Below, piece by piece: positions 1-8,064 of a stretch of DNA of 37,666 bases; the stretch's first letter is position 1, and every line of letters begins with the position of its first letter. Below the pieces are notes generated by a model, which saw nothing but the letters and a program-made list of their open reading frames with translations, was not told the origin of the DNA and searched no databases. The position numbers and the translations under genes are program-made. The DNA is taken from positions 1 through 37,666 of the forward strand of contig CAZOOP010000040.1 in assembly GCA_964581465.1 (NCBI GenBank), written 5' to 3'. The DNA comes from WJMB01 sp964581465. Its GTDB lineage: Bacteria; RBG-13-66-14.

Positions 1-58
1 CCCGTATGTTAACAGCATGTTACATACATGTATCGGTCCGAACACGGCATACGATTCC
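1..58 (-). mobile_element. Family C MITE-like element, truncated by the window edge
   Basis: Positions 34-58 hold the terminal repeat of family C (on the minus strand GGAATCGTATGCCGTGTTC then GGACC). The following bases resemble the subterminal part of the full copies at 5495-5815 and 20312-20632. Only about 58 bp are inside the window. A near-identical end in the opposite orientation closes the window at 37614-37666. Confidence 0.6.
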
Positions 59-70
59 ATCCTCATAACA

Positions 71-101
71 GCAAAAGGACCGGTCAAGCCGGTCCTTTTG
101 C
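71..101 (-). terminator. Intrinsic terminator of the ccdA-like gene
   Basis: A perfect 13-bp stem (71-83 with 89-101) with a 5-nt loop and a CCTTTT-type edge lies 34 bp beyond the stop codon of the minus-strand CcdA gene. The A and T runs on both flanks mean it could act in both directions. Confidence 0.8.
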
Positions 102-134
102 ACTAAAAACACTGGGTAAACAACCCCGGCGGGT

Positions 135-974
135 TTAGAAGCTCAGCACGGACTGGATCTTGTCCAGGATCATCAACACGCCCAGGGCCACCAGCAGCAG
201 CCCGCCGACGATCTCGATGACCTTCATGTGCTTCTTGACCTTCTCGAAGAAGTTGAAGAAGAAGTCCACGGCCAGGGCGGTGAGGATGAAGGGGATGCCG
301 ATGCCGATGCCGAAGGCGGCCAGCAGGATCACCGCGCCCCAGATGTTCGACTGCAGCGCCATGCCGATGATCCCGCCCAGAAAACCTCCGGTGCAGGCGC
401 TGAAAGCGAAGGCGAAGGTCAGCCCCATCAGGAAACTGCCTACCAGGGTGCCGCTCTTGCCCTTGAAAGCGCTGCCGCCGCCGATGTAGTTGAGCACGGG
501 AACCTGGACGAAGCCGGTCATGTGCAGGCCGAAGATGACCACGATATGGCCCAGCACCATGAAGAAGATACGCCGGAAGGGGCTGCCCGGGGCCATGTTG
601 ACGCCGATCAGGCCGAAGACCACACCCAGAAGCAGATAGACCACCAGCACGCCGAAGAAGAAGAACAGCGCGTTGGAGAACATCTTGCGCAGGTTGGCGC
701 GGCGGTGCCTCTTCTTCTCCTCGGGGGGCAGGGCCTCCAGCTCGGCGCCCTTGATCTGCCCCAGGGAGAGCCCGGTCATGTAGCTGATGTAGGCCGGGAT
801 CAGCGGCAGCACGCAGGGGGTGAAAAAGGTGATCAGGCCCATCAACAGAGCGGCGAAGAAGCCGCCCAACGACAGCTCGGGGGCGCCGCCGACGGCGGCC
901 AGGGCCGTGCCGGGCAGAACCAGCAGAAGCAGCAGGACGATCAGCAGGATGCGACGGTTGTTCACGACGGACAC
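135..974 (-). CDS. ccdA: CcdA/DsbD-type transmembrane thiol-disulfide transporter
   Basis: A 279-residue integral membrane protein that should pass reducing equivalents from cytoplasmic thioredoxin across the membrane to periplasmic thiol proteins, for example in cytochrome c maturation or disulfide reduction. The family signature FTPCVLPLIPAYISY sits at residues 51-65 (C54) and the second active-site segment FSACTGGFLGG at 191-201 (C194), giving the expected pair of intramembrane cysteines. An N-terminal hydrophobic segment and about six more membrane spans are visible. The start is a GTG. There is no thioredoxin domain in the same chain and no cytochrome c gene beside it. The likely partner in this window is the lipoprotein thioredoxin at 23047-24156, whose sequence resembles the C-terminal part of DipZ, where both parts are fused. 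Family call is firm; the pairing is inference. Confidence 0.93.
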   Translation of the reverse strand: MSVVNNRRILLIVLLLLLVLPGTALAAVGGAPELSLGGFFAALLMGLITFFTPCVLPLIPAYISYMTGLSLGQIKGAELEALPPEEKKRHRRANLRKMFSNALFFFFGVLVVYLLLGVVFGLIGVNMAPGSPFRRIFFMVLGHIVVIFGLHMTGFVQVPVLNYIGGGSAFKGKSGTLVGSFLMGLTFAFAFSACTGGFLGGIIGMALQSNIWGAVILLAAFGIGIGIPFILTALAVDFFFNFFEKVKKHMKVIEIVGGLLLVALGVLMILDKIQSVLSF

Positions 975-1070
975 CTCGAGGATGACGGTTTACAGCCGTT
1001 TAGCAATTGCGAATACCGCAATCATACAACCAGCGACCCTCCTTGACAAGGGCTTCGTCACCGGACGCGC

Positions 1071-1895
1071 TCAGACCTCGGGGGGACGGCGGTTGATCGT
1101 GTACATCGCCGGCAGTTCGACGGGCCGCCAGCCCAGCGAAAGCGGAATACGCACACTGGCGGTGTTGCCGGCGGCGGTCTCCCAGAAGGGGATCAACCCC
1201 CGGGAGGAGAGGGCGGCGGCCAGGGCGCTCACCGCGGCGCGCCCCAAGCCGCGCCGGCGGAAGGCGGGATGAGTGGCCGCGGCGATGTCGGCGTAACGCT
1301 CGTCGGCGGCGTAGAGGGCGGCCACGCCGCGCACCCGCCCCTCGACCAGGGCGCCGAAGGCCAGGCCGTCGCGGATCAATTCCACCGGTCCGGCGTGGTA
1401 TTTGTAGAGCCAGGGTTCGTTCAACTCGACCAGGTCTTCGACGTCGCCGGGCTCCAAGGGCCGCGTTGGATGACGAGGCGCCTCGTGGGTTTCCGCGCCG
1501 ATGAAGCCGACACGGCTCCAGGGGTGCACCTCGACGAAGGACCGGCGCAGCAGCGCCTCCCAACCCGACGCCGCGTAGCAGAAACCGACCCAGCCCTCCG
1601 GGGGCAAGGCGTGCAACGCCGTCGTCTCGCCGGGCTCGCCGGCGATGCGCGAGCGCGCCGGCAGTCCGCAGGAAAGACAGACGTCGACCTCGACTTCGCT
1701 CTGCAAACTCCCCGGCTCCAGAGGACTACTGAACGGGTCTCCCCCCAGGCAGAGCTCGTCCTCCCAGAGCAGCACCACCCAGTCCCCGCCAAGGGTCAAC
1801 TCGCCGCGCCGGGCCAGCAGGTGCGCCCGGGCGACCTGGTTGCCAGGCTCGGCCGGAAAGTGCTCCAGGGCGCAGTCACGCTCGTGATCGTCCAT
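1071..1895 (-). CDS. GNAT-family N-acetyltransferase
   Basis: 274 residues. The C-terminal half carries the acetyl-CoA-binding motif of the GNAT fold: a beta strand (AALYAAD, 192-198), then HPAFRRRGLGRA (209-220) with the R-x-x-G-x-G pyrophosphate loop, then the N-x-A-S segment and SLGW typical of the fold's last strands. The N-terminal 140 residues are less conserved and contain a C-x-x-C (residues 73-76). The start ATG follows GGAAGGACC. The substrate cannot be read from sequence; small-molecule or peptide amine acetylation are both possible. A decayed family A element and a palindromic repeat with sigma-54-like motifs lie upstream, and one of those motifs points towards this gene. The two alternative-frame readings of this region are ordinary GC-rich shadows. 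Confidence 0.82.
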   Translation of the reverse strand: MDDHERDCALEHFPAEPGNQVARAHLLARRGELTLGGDWVVLLWEDELCLGGDPFSSPLEPGSLQSEVEVDVCLSCGLPARSRIAGEPGETTALHALPPEGWVGFCYAASGWEALLRRSFVEVHPWSRVGFIGAETHEAPRHPTRPLEPGDVEDLVELNEPWLYKYHAGPVELIRDGLAFGALVEGRVRGVAALYAADERYADIAAATHPAFRRRGLGRAAVSALAAALSSRGLIPFWETAAGNTASVRIPLSLGWRPVELPAMYTINRRPPEV

Positions 1896-1938
1896 GATGG
1901 TCCTTCCAACACACAGCCCGGCAGCGGTGCCTATCTTC

Positions 1939-2100
1939 GGGATTCACACTCGCACTCGGCCAGACTCGTCCAATCAATCGATTGTCATTCAATGGCTGAT
2001 GGCACAGAAACGCCGTCGGTGTCGCAGCGCCGTTTTGTGGCATTTCGCACCGACTTGCCTCGAGGACCGCTGGAAGCCGGAGGTTCTTCACCCCGCAGCG
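1939..2100 (+). mobile_element. Decayed family A element (left half)
   Basis: GGGATT-CACACTCGCAC at 1939, followed by GACTCGTCCA and GATTGTCATT, aligns with the left 55 bp of the intact family A copies at 6119, 9000 and 12515. Further on, CTTGCCTCGAGG and GGAAGCCGGAGG match their middle. No right terminal repeat or target duplication could be found, so this is a degenerate remnant. Confidence 0.45.
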
Positions 2101-2197
2101 GATAATCATCGAAGCCCCTTCACGATACGACTTTCGACCCGAGGAAATACCGCCCGGCCCCGGCAAAGCGGTCTCGCGACCCGGCCGCCTCCCGCCC

Positions 2198-2280
2198 GGC
2201 GTTGGCACGTTTCTTGCGGAGTCCGACGCGGGGACTTCCCGGAGGCCGCCCCGCCCCGCTGCAAGAAACGTGCCAACGCC
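2198..2280. repeat. 80-bp inverted repeat with sigma-54-like motifs in its arms, copy 1
   Basis: Two perfectly complementary 20-bp arms (2198-2217 and 2261-2280) are separated by 43 bp. Each arm contains TTGGCACGTTTCTTGC, which matches the -24/-12 sigma-54 promoter consensus (GG, ten bases, GC). The two motifs converge on the loop. A related copy lies at 27892-27969. There is no T tract, so it does not look like a terminator. Confidence 0.75.
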
Positions 2281-2339
2281 CCGCCGGCGAAGGCTGAAGT
2301 GTCGGGCTTTGCGGGTGGACCTCTTTGCCGGGGCCGGGC

Positions 2340-3599
2340 TCACACCGGGTAGGCTTCGGCGACGCGCCGGGCGAGTTCGTCCAGGGCGTCGGTTTCGACG
2401 GCGTTGCGCAGGCGGCGCATCAGCTCGAGGTAAAAGAAGAGGTTGTGGTAGGTCACCAGTCTCAGGGCCAGGAACTCGCCGGCGCGGATCAGGTGGGAGA
2501 GGTAGGCCCGGCTGTAGCGGGCGCAGACGGGGCAGCCGCAGTCGGGGTCCGGCGGGTTCGGGTCGTCCTTGAAGCGGGCGTTGCGCAGGTTGAGCCGTCC
2601 AGCCCGGGTGAACAGTTGGCCGTTGCGGGCGTTGCGCGTGGGCAGGACGCAGTCGAAGAGGTCGACGCCGTGGGCGACGGCGTGGACCAGGTCCGCCGGG
2701 GTGCCCACCCCCATCACGTAACGCGGCCTGTCGGGCGGCAGCAGGGGCGCCGAGGACTCCAGCACCCGGCGATAGAGCTCCTTGGGTTCGCCGACGGACA
2801 GGCCGCCCAGGGCGTAGCCGTCGGCGTCGAGCCCTGTCAGGAAGGCGGCGGAACGGGCGCGCAGCTCCGGGTACATCCCGCCCTGGACGATGGCGAAGCA
2901 GGCCCGTCGGGTTCCGTGCTCGGCGTTGAGCTGACGGTGCCGGGCCAGGGAGCGTTCCTCCCAGTGGTGGGTCAGCCTCAGGGAGCGCTCGACCTCCTCG
3001 GGCGTGGCCGGGTAGGGTGTGCACTCGTCGAGAACCATCACGATGTCGGTGCCCAGGTCGTGCTGGACCTCGACGGAGCGCTCCGGGGTCAGCTCGTAGC
3101 GTTTGCCGTCCAAGGGCGATGCGAAAACCACGCCGCGGCGGTCCAGACGGCGGACGATGGCCCCGCCTCCGTCGTCGACGGGAGCCTCGGGCGCCCGGTT
3201 CTCGCCGTCGAGTTTGCCCCAGTCCTCGGCGCCTTCGCCGTCGGTTTCGTGGGGCAGGGCGACACCGCGGCCCTTGCGGCCCGAGAGGCTGAACACCTGG
3301 AAACCGCCGGAGTCGGTCAGCAGGGCGGGGCGCTCGTCGGGCAGGGCCATCAGACCGCGCAGTCCGCCGTGACGCGCCACCAGTTCCGGTCCGGGGCGTT
3401 GCCAGAGGTGGTAGGTGTTGCAGACCAACTGCTGGGCGCCGAGTTCGAGGATCTCCTCGGTGGTCAGCGTCTTGACGCTGGCCTGGGTGGCCACGGGCAT
3501 GAACGCCGGGGTCTCGACGCTGCGACCGTTGACGGTGTAACGGCCGCGCCGGGCGGCGCCGGAGGTTCGCAGCACCTCGAAGCTGAGGTTGTCGGTCAT
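2340..3599 (-). CDS. tgt: tRNA-guanine transglycosylase (queuine tRNA-ribosyltransferase)
   Basis: 419 residues. Exchanges guanine-34 of tRNAs for Asp, Asn, His and Tyr with preQ1, the last base-swap step before queuosine. Seen here: DSGGFQVFSLS with substrate-binding Asp96, DCVLPTRNARNG with the predicted nucleophile Asp316, and the zinc site C354, C356, C359 and H385, spaced as in known bacterial Tgt. The protein is about 45 residues longer than usual because of an insertion between DSGGFQVFSLS and the next strand (GVVFASPLDG). The insert, about residues 107-154, is rich in Gly, Asp and Glu. No queA or other queuosine gene is nearby. The start ATG has only a weak ribosome-binding site. Family assignment is secure. 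Confidence 0.96.
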   Translation of the reverse strand: MTDNLSFEVLRTSGAARRGRYTVNGRSVETPAFMPVATQASVKTLTTEEILELGAQQLVCNTYHLWQRPGPELVARHGGLRGLMALPDERPALLTDSGGFQVFSLSGRKGRGVALPHETDGEGAEDWGKLDGENRAPEAPVDDGGGAIVRRLDRRGVVFASPLDGKRYELTPERSVEVQHDLGTDIVMVLDECTPYPATPEEVERSLRLTHHWEERSLARHRQLNAEHGTRRACFAIVQGGMYPELRARSAAFLTGLDADGYALGGLSVGEPKELYRRVLESSAPLLPPDRPRYVMGVGTPADLVHAVAHGVDLFDCVLPTRNARNGQLFTRAGRLNLRNARFKDDPNPPDPDCGCPVCARYSRAYLSHLIRAGEFLALRLVTYHNLFFYLELMRRLRNAVETDALDELARRVAEAYPV

Positions 3600-4022
3600 C
3601 GGGGTCTCAATGGTTATCAGGCCGCGGGTTGGCGCTCATGCCGCCGGCGGCTTGCCGGTGGTTTGCCGCCCCGGTTGTCTGGTGCTGGAAACCCACGGGG
3701 AGGCAAGTGTAATCCGGACCAGGGTCGCTGGCGTGATGTCGCGGCAGGGAGACCGGGCGGCCTTGGAACCCGTTCGTCAAAGCAGACCGATCGTCGTCGG
3801 TAGTGGTTTCAGTCCGTGGGGTTGGGCAACCGGCGCAACCCGGCGGGATTGACACTGGATAGACACCGCGGGTCGAGGGCGGCTCCCCGCGCTCTTGAAA
3901 TCAGGTAACGGTCTGTTTGATTATCGGGGCCGTCGGCGCGAGTGATGGCTCCAGTCTACCACACGCGATCAGCGAGGGGCTCGACGAAGAGCCGAGCGTA
4001 CGCCCCTCGGGCGACGGGATGA
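3600..4022. other. Non-coding interval between tgt and the DsrE-like gene
   Basis: About 420 bp with no convincing reading frame, tRNA or known RNA. The short frames in both strands lack ribosome-binding sites and family resemblance. The promoter for the following gene starts at its right edge. Confidence 0.5.
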
Positions 4023-4051
4023 TTGCCCGGCGCCGCATCTTTTATTAGACT
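4023..4051 (+). promoter_or_regulatory. Promoter of the first DsrE-like gene
   Basis: TTGCCC (4023-4028), 17 bp, TAGACT (4046-4051). The same box type with the same spacing precedes the paralogue. Predicted start of transcription is near 4058, giving a leader of roughly 58 nt. Confidence 0.6.
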
Positions 4052-4115
4052 TACCGTCAGGCGATCGTAGACGGATTCAGAGCGCGACTGCAACCCTGGA
4101 ACCCGGGGAGACCCG

Positions 4116-4487
4116 ATGAAGTATTGCCTGCTGCTGACCGAACACCCCTACGGCAACGAGACAACCCGCTCGGCGCTGCGCACGGCGCGGCGGTTGACCT
4201 CGGACCCCCAGGCCCAGGTGGGCCTGTTCCTGATGGCCGACGCCGTCTACTGCGCCCACACCGGCGTCGAGTACGCCGAGGGCTCCTACGGCGAACTCGA
4301 GGCCCAGCGCTACAGCGCGCCGCAGTTCATCGAGATCCTCCTGCAACGCGCCGAGGTCTACGCCTGCGGCACCTGTATGGGCGAGCGGGACCTGAGCCTG
4401 GACGACATGCTCGAGGGCGTCGAGAAGGGCACCATGGACCTGCTGAATGAGTCCCTGGCCGCCGCCGACAAGGTGCTGACCTTCTAG
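4116..4487 (+). CDS. DsrE-family sulfur-relay-like protein, CGTC type
   Basis: 123 residues, a single DsrE/DsrF-like alpha/beta domain. Members bind sulfur as a persulfide on a conserved cysteine and pass it on, as in the Tus and Dsr relays, or have unknown roles (YchN type). The motif YACGTCMGERDL (82-93) supplies Cys84 and Cys87; the CGTC pair is typical of the YchN-like branch. C46 in VYC is a further conserved cysteine shared with the paralogue. The ATG follows GGGGAG. It is transcribed separately from its paralogue 146 bp downstream, which has its own promoter. Lying next to tgt is consistent with tRNA sulfur or base modification, but no tus, mnm or dsr genes are present, so the pathway is unknown. 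Confidence 0.85.
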   Translation: MKYCLLLTEHPYGNETTRSALRTARRLTSDPQAQVGLFLMADAVYCAHTGVEYAEGSYGELEAQRYSAPQFIEILLQRAEVYACGTCMGERDLSLDDMLEGVEKGTMDLLNESLAAADKVLTF

Positions 4488-4537
4488 GTCGAAGCGGCCG
4501 GCGGCCGACGGGATTCTCCGGCTACAAGGTCGGCATC

Positions 4538-4566
4538 TTGTCGCGACGACCGTGAGCGGCTAGACT
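4538..4566 (+). promoter_or_regulatory. Promoter of the second DsrE-like gene
   Basis: TTGTCG (4538-4543), 17 bp, TAGACT (4561-4566), with predicted transcription start near 4573. This promoter between the two paralogues means that they can be regulated independently. Confidence 0.6.
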
Positions 4567-4633
4567 TATTCAGTACGTCCCCAGTAACACCCGACCTGGT
4601 CCAGCCGACGTTCCCCTCCCCGGCGGAGGCGCG

Positions 4634-5002
4634 ATGCAGCTCGTGTTGATCATCACCCACCCCCCCTTCGGCAACGACGTCGCCCGAGCCGGTCTGCGCC
4701 TGGCGCGGCGGATGATGCGCCTGCCCGAGGTCAAGCTGACCGTGTTCCTGATGTCCGACGGTGTCTACTGCGCCCGACGCGGCGCCCGCTACGCCGAGGG
4801 GCTCTACAACGTCGAGAAGGGACTGGGCTACAACCCCCAGCAGATGCTGGCCGTGCTCGAGAAGGCCGAGATCTTCGTCTGCCGCACCGAGATGGGGGAG
4901 CGCGACCTCGACGAGGACGACCTGCTGGACTTCGTCGACACCGCGGGGATCGATGACGCCGTGGACGCCATCGCCGCCGCCGACAAGGTGATGGTCTTCT
5001 AA
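4634..5002 (+). CDS. DsrE-family paralogue, CRTE type
   Basis: 122 residues, collinear with the preceding protein: both have H-P-[YP]-[GF]-G-N near the N-terminus, the FLM[AS]D[AG]VYCA strand, MGERDL and the A-A-A-D-K-V ending, so they arose by tandem duplication. In place of CGTC it has FVCRTEMGER: the first cysteine (C83) remains and the second is replaced by Glu86. If persulfide transfer needs only the first cysteine it may still be active; if a disulfide or metal uses both, it is altered. Two such proteins could form a hetero-oligomer, as TusBCD and DsrEFH do. The ATG follows GGCGGAGG. A hairpin terminator follows the stop. Confidence 0.83.
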   Translation: MQLVLIITHPPFGNDVARAGLRLARRMMRLPEVKLTVFLMSDGVYCARRGARYAEGLYNVEKGLGYNPQQMLAVLEKAEIFVCRTEMGERDLDEDDLLDFVDTAGIDDAVDAIAAADKVMVF

Positions 5003-5040
5003 TTGGACGTCGATTAGCCGCGAGAGTCGCCGACGCAGGA

Positions 5041-5062
5041 CCGCCGTACGGCGGCTCCTTCG
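5041..5062 (+). terminator. Terminator of the DsrE-like pair
   Basis: The palindrome CCGCCGTACGGCGG (5041-5054), extended by GGA/TCC, is followed by CCTTCGTTTTG, 38 bp after the stop codon. Confidence 0.6.
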
Positions 5063-5371
5063 TTTTGGGATCGTCCCAGCACATTGCCTACATCTGTGGC
5101 AACGGGAGCCGTGGCCGGAGAGCGGGTCTTGATGCTGGTCAAACCGGCAACGCCAATTCGATTGTACGCCCGGTTGATCGAGGGGCTATCTCAAGCAACA
5201 GCCAGTGGATAGTTTGTCCACCAACTGCGGTTCCGCCGGGACGGCCTGCGGAAACATCAGCTCTACGGTTCATCACAGTACGAAGCCGAGCTGAGAACCG
5301 CCGCCACACTCGACTGCCGATAACCGATAATATGTTGCGCAACTTCCGCTTGTTCGAAGGCGTGTGACAAT
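5063..5371. other. Non-coding interval before the first family B element
   Basis: About 310 bp with no supported gene. The short frames on both strands have no recognisable product. It ends at the target duplication of the family B element. Confidence 0.45.
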
Positions 5372-5379
5372 CCGAAGAA

Positions 5380-6081
5380 GGGATTATCCGCTCGCACCTG
5401 AACAGACATATATAGCTAATAGGCTGTTATTATTCGCTTTATAGCTGAGTTTGCCGTCACAATCCGTGACTGGCCTGACTGCATAAAACCAGATAGCATC
5501 ATGGAACGTGTTCGGACCAAATCAGGTTGATTGGGATCAACCCACCGGGCCGTTATTGACTCCCTGAAATATGCCCTATAGAAGTAAGCGTTCATTTGGT
5601 ATGCCCTTATTGCTTGATTTTATAACACTTAGGCTTCTGTGGCAATCTGCTGCCAGGGCGGATACAGGTCCGCTGGTATCAGGGTTCACCAAGGATCAGG
5701 CCCGTGTAATTTGCCACTTTATGACTACCCGTTTTGCGACATATACCATAAGGGTATCATCTCTATTATCAACAGTATACAATCACAGTCAGGTCCGGAT
5801 AGGCTATACGATGCCAACCAGACTTGCCCCCATGAGGGCGCTTCTCAGCGGACAAAGCGGACTAAGCGGACGCTGAGACTCGGGAAGGCGCGACCGCCAA
5901 TTCTGTTCCCTGGGCTACCCAGCCGTAAGAAGGCTAACTGTTTTCAAATAGCTGACTTAGCAGGTAGGGCAACTCTTTGGCTCGTCGAAATAAGGCCTCT
6001 CATGAGTTGGTAGTCAGCACTACTGATCCAAATGCAGCTCTGTTGATTTTTCGTCGTTGGTCAGTTTCAGGTAGTGATACC
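5380..6081 (+). mobile_element. Family B MITE-like element, interrupted by a family C copy
   Basis: Left terminal repeat GGGATTATCC then CTCGCACCTGAAC; right end CAGTTTCAGGTAGTGATACC. Flanking 8-mers CCGAAGAA (5372-5379) and CTCAAGAA (6082-6089) agree at 6 of 8 positions and look like an aged target duplication. Without the nested family C copy (5495-5815 plus its 8-bp duplication) the element would be 373 bp. It shares its first 65 bp with family A but has a different middle. There is no conserved reading frame. Confidence 0.75.
5495..5815 (+). mobile_element. Family C MITE-like element nested in family B
   Basis: 321 bp, with imperfect terminal inverted repeats: AGCATCATGGAACGTGTTC then GGACC on the left, and the complement of GGCATCGTATAGCCTATCC then GGACC on the right. 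It is flanked by AACCAGAT (5487-5494) and AACCAGAC (5816-5823), a 7-of-8 target duplication. The full-length copies at 13291-13611 and 20312-20632 have exactly the same length. Confidence 0.85.
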
Positions 6082-6118
6082 CTCAAGAATCAGCCGCCTG
6101 TCGAGTAGGAAAGCTCAA

Positions 6119-6458
6119 GGGATTATCACTCGCACCCGAACCGAATCATCCAGCTAATTGACTTTCATTGGTTGCTTTATGGTTCGCACTTGTCGCCATT
6201 GTCATACCGCTGCCAGGTCTCGATTCACCTGGACCTGCCTTGAGTTAGGCCGGAAGCCCGAGGCAGTTGGTCCCGCTCGGGAGTCGACCGCATCGTGAGT
6301 AAATGATCTGCTGACGGCGCTCTATTGCTCACTTTAGCAGCTTAGACCGCTATCCGCCTTCGCTGGTTGACCCCTCGCTGCGGGTGGTTACCAGGCCCTC
6401 GTCTCGAGGCGCCTTTCTGAAGTTGCGAATACTTGGTTCGGTTTCTGGTGATGATCCC
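6119..6458 (+). mobile_element. Family A MITE-like element with perfect target duplication
   Basis: 340 bp, starting GGGATTATCACTCGCACC and ending GGTTTCTGGTGATGATCCC, so the ends are inverted repeats. The perfect 8-bp direct repeat AAGCTCAA flanks it at 6111-6118 and 6459-6466. There are no reading frames conserved with the other copies at 9000, 12515 and 32151. Its middle shares GCTGACGGCGCTC and TGGTTACCAG blocks with those copies. Confidence 0.9.
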
Positions 6459-6577
6459 AAGCTCAATATGACAACCGATCAGCATAGGCGCCCGTCCAGA
6501 TGCCGTCGATACCGGTGATCATCCGCGACGGACCGGCCCTGCGCATCGAGTCCTCCGCGCGCGTCAGCGTTTATTCA

Positions 6578-7468
6578 TCATCCTTCTCCCACATCTGACC
6601 CATTCGGAATCGGGCCGAGCTTGTGCAAACCGGCGTTGCGGCGCAAAGCCCACTCGACGAAGCCGTAGGGGGCGAAGCGCAGACTCAGCGTCGAGACCGT
6701 GGTCAGCGGGCCGCAGGTCCAGTGCAGCCGGGGATTGCGCGCCTCGACGGCCCGCAGGATCGTTCGGGCGACCTTGGACGGCGGACCGGCGTCCCGGGTG
6801 GTCAGCCGGGCGAAGCTCTCCTCGGCGGCCTCGACGATGGTCCGGTAGGGGGAGTCCGCCGGGTCGTAACCGGCCGGCCGCTTGAGAGAACCGCCGCCGA
6901 ACTTGGTTTCGATGGGGCCGGGCTCGACGCTTACCGCGCGGATGCCGAAGGGGCGCAGCTCGTGGCGCCACTCCTCGGTCAGACCGAGCAGGGCGAACTT
7001 GGTGGCGGCGTAGAGCCCCATCAGCGGGTAGACCACGCGGGCGTTGAGCGAGGTGACGTTGACCAGGGTGCGCCGGGACGAGGGGTCACGGCGCAGCAGC
7101 GGCAGGAAGGCCCGCGTGACCCGCAGGGGACCGTAGACGTTGGTGTCGAACTGGTCCCGGATCTCGTCATCGGAGAAGTGTTCGAGGATACCGAAGTAGC
7201 TGAAGCCGGCGTTGTTGACCAGGTTGGTCAGCCGGCCCTCGCGCTCACCGACGACGGCGGCGGCGGCGGCGATAGTCGCGGACGCGGTGACATCCAGGGG
7301 CAGGAGCTCCAGCTCGACACCGGCGGCGGCGGCGCGTTCGCGCAGGACCGCGCCCCGGGAGAGGTCGCGCATGGTGGCGTAGACGCGGTGGCCCCGAGAG
7401 GCCAGCAGGAGAGCGGTCTCCAGGCCGATGCCCGAGGAGCAGCCGGTGATCAGGGTGACGGGTTCCAT
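6578..7468 (-). CDS. Short-chain dehydrogenase/reductase (SDR)
   Basis: 296 residues, a classical SDR with an extended C-terminus. The N-terminal Rossmann motif TGCSSGIG (8-15) binds NAD(P), NNAG (85-88) stabilises the central sheet, and the catalytic set N110, S140, Y153, K157 (YAATK) is complete, so it should be an active oxidoreductase. The EPGPIETKF segment follows, as in retinol/17-beta-dehydrogenase-like SDRs. The substrate is not predictable. The ATG has a GGAGT ribosome-binding site. It is divergent from panD. No terminator was seen between its stop and the family A element 119 bp away. Confidence 0.9.
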   Translation of the reverse strand: MEPVTLITGCSSGIGLETALLLASRGHRVYATMRDLSRGAVLRERAAAAGVELELLPLDVTASATIAAAAAVVGEREGRLTNLVNNAGFSYFGILEHFSDDEIRDQFDTNVYGPLRVTRAFLPLLRRDPSSRRTLVNVTSLNARVVYPLMGLYAATKFALLGLTEEWRHELRPFGIRAVSVEPGPIETKFGGGSLKRPAGYDPADSPYRTIVEAAEESFARLTTRDAGPPSKVARTILRAVEARNPRLHWTCGPLTTVSTLSLRFAPYGFVEWALRRNAGLHKLGPIPNGSDVGEG

Positions 7469-7527
7469 GCCGGACTCCTTCGAAAAACCGCGGGGGTCGG
7501 ACTGCGGGGAACGGTAGGCGGGGCGTC

Positions 7528-7556
7528 TTGACAGTGAAAGTGTAGCCGACTATACT
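7528..7556 (+). promoter_or_regulatory. panD promoter
   Basis: TTGACA (7528-7533), exactly 17 bp, TATACT (7551-7556): a near-consensus housekeeping promoter and the strongest in the window. Predicted transcription start is about 7563, giving a leader of about 80 nt. Confidence 0.8.
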
Positions 7557-7645
7557 TCGCTTGGTCAACCTGATCGGCCCATCTAGGCCGGCCTACGCCG
7601 AAAACCCCGACCGGAGAACACTATTCGGGCTGGGAGTCCCTCATC

Positions 7646-8005
7646 ATGGCGCTGCACAGAATGGTCACCGGCAAGCTGCACCGGGTCCGGGTAACCGAGA
7701 CCGAGCTGGACTACGAGGGCTCGATCGCCCTGGATCCCGACCTGTACGAGGCCGCCGGCTTCCTGCCCGGCGAGCACCTCCAGGTGTTCAACATCAACTC
7801 CGGCGACCGCTTCGAGACCTACCTCATCGAGGCCCCCCGGGGCTCGCGGACCGTCGGCGTGCGCGGCGCCGCCGCCCGGCTGGCCCAACCCGGCGACCAA
7901 CTCATCATCCTGACCTACCGCCTGCTCGACGAAAGCGAGCTGGAGGGCTACCGGATGCGGGTGGTCCATGTCGATGAGCGTAACAAAGTGACGAATATCA
8001 CTTGA
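7646..8005 (+). CDS. panD: Aspartate 1-decarboxylase
   Basis: 119 residues. Makes beta-alanine from L-aspartate for pantothenate and coenzyme A. The proenzyme is cut at a Gly-Ser bond and the new N-terminal serine becomes the pyruvoyl cofactor; here the bond is G25-S26 in DYEGSIAL. GKLHRVRVTETELDYEGS and the later GAAARLAQPGD segment match the family, and the length is normal. The ATG follows GGGAGTCCCTC. It has its own strong promoter and a terminator right after the gene, so it is monocistronic. No panB, panC or PanM/PanZ maturation factor is in the window. Confidence 0.97.
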   Translation: MALHRMVTGKLHRVRVTETELDYEGSIALDPDLYEAAGFLPGEHLQVFNINSGDRFETYLIEAPRGSRTVGVRGAAARLAQPGDQLIILTYRLLDESELEGYRMRVVHVDERNKVTNIT

Positions 8006-8034
8006 GATACCCCTAAGCCGCGCCCCAATGCGAA

Positions 8035-8064
8035 AAAACGGCCCAACGGGGTCGTTTTCATTTT
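8035..8064 (+). terminator. panD terminator
   Basis: A ten-base-pair stem (8035-8044 with 8049-8058, one G-U pair) around the loop AACG is followed by CATTTT. Its T run directly abuts the -35 box of the next promoter at 8063. Confidence 0.75.

Noticed and set aside
2325..3803. 492-residue plus-strand frame across tgt
   Set aside because: Antisense of a clear tgt gene with complete catalytic residues.
3600..4022. Possible riboswitch or structured RNA upstream of the DsrE-like gene
   Set aside because: Several GC-rich hairpins can be drawn, but none matched the conserved core of a known class such as preQ1 or cobalamin.
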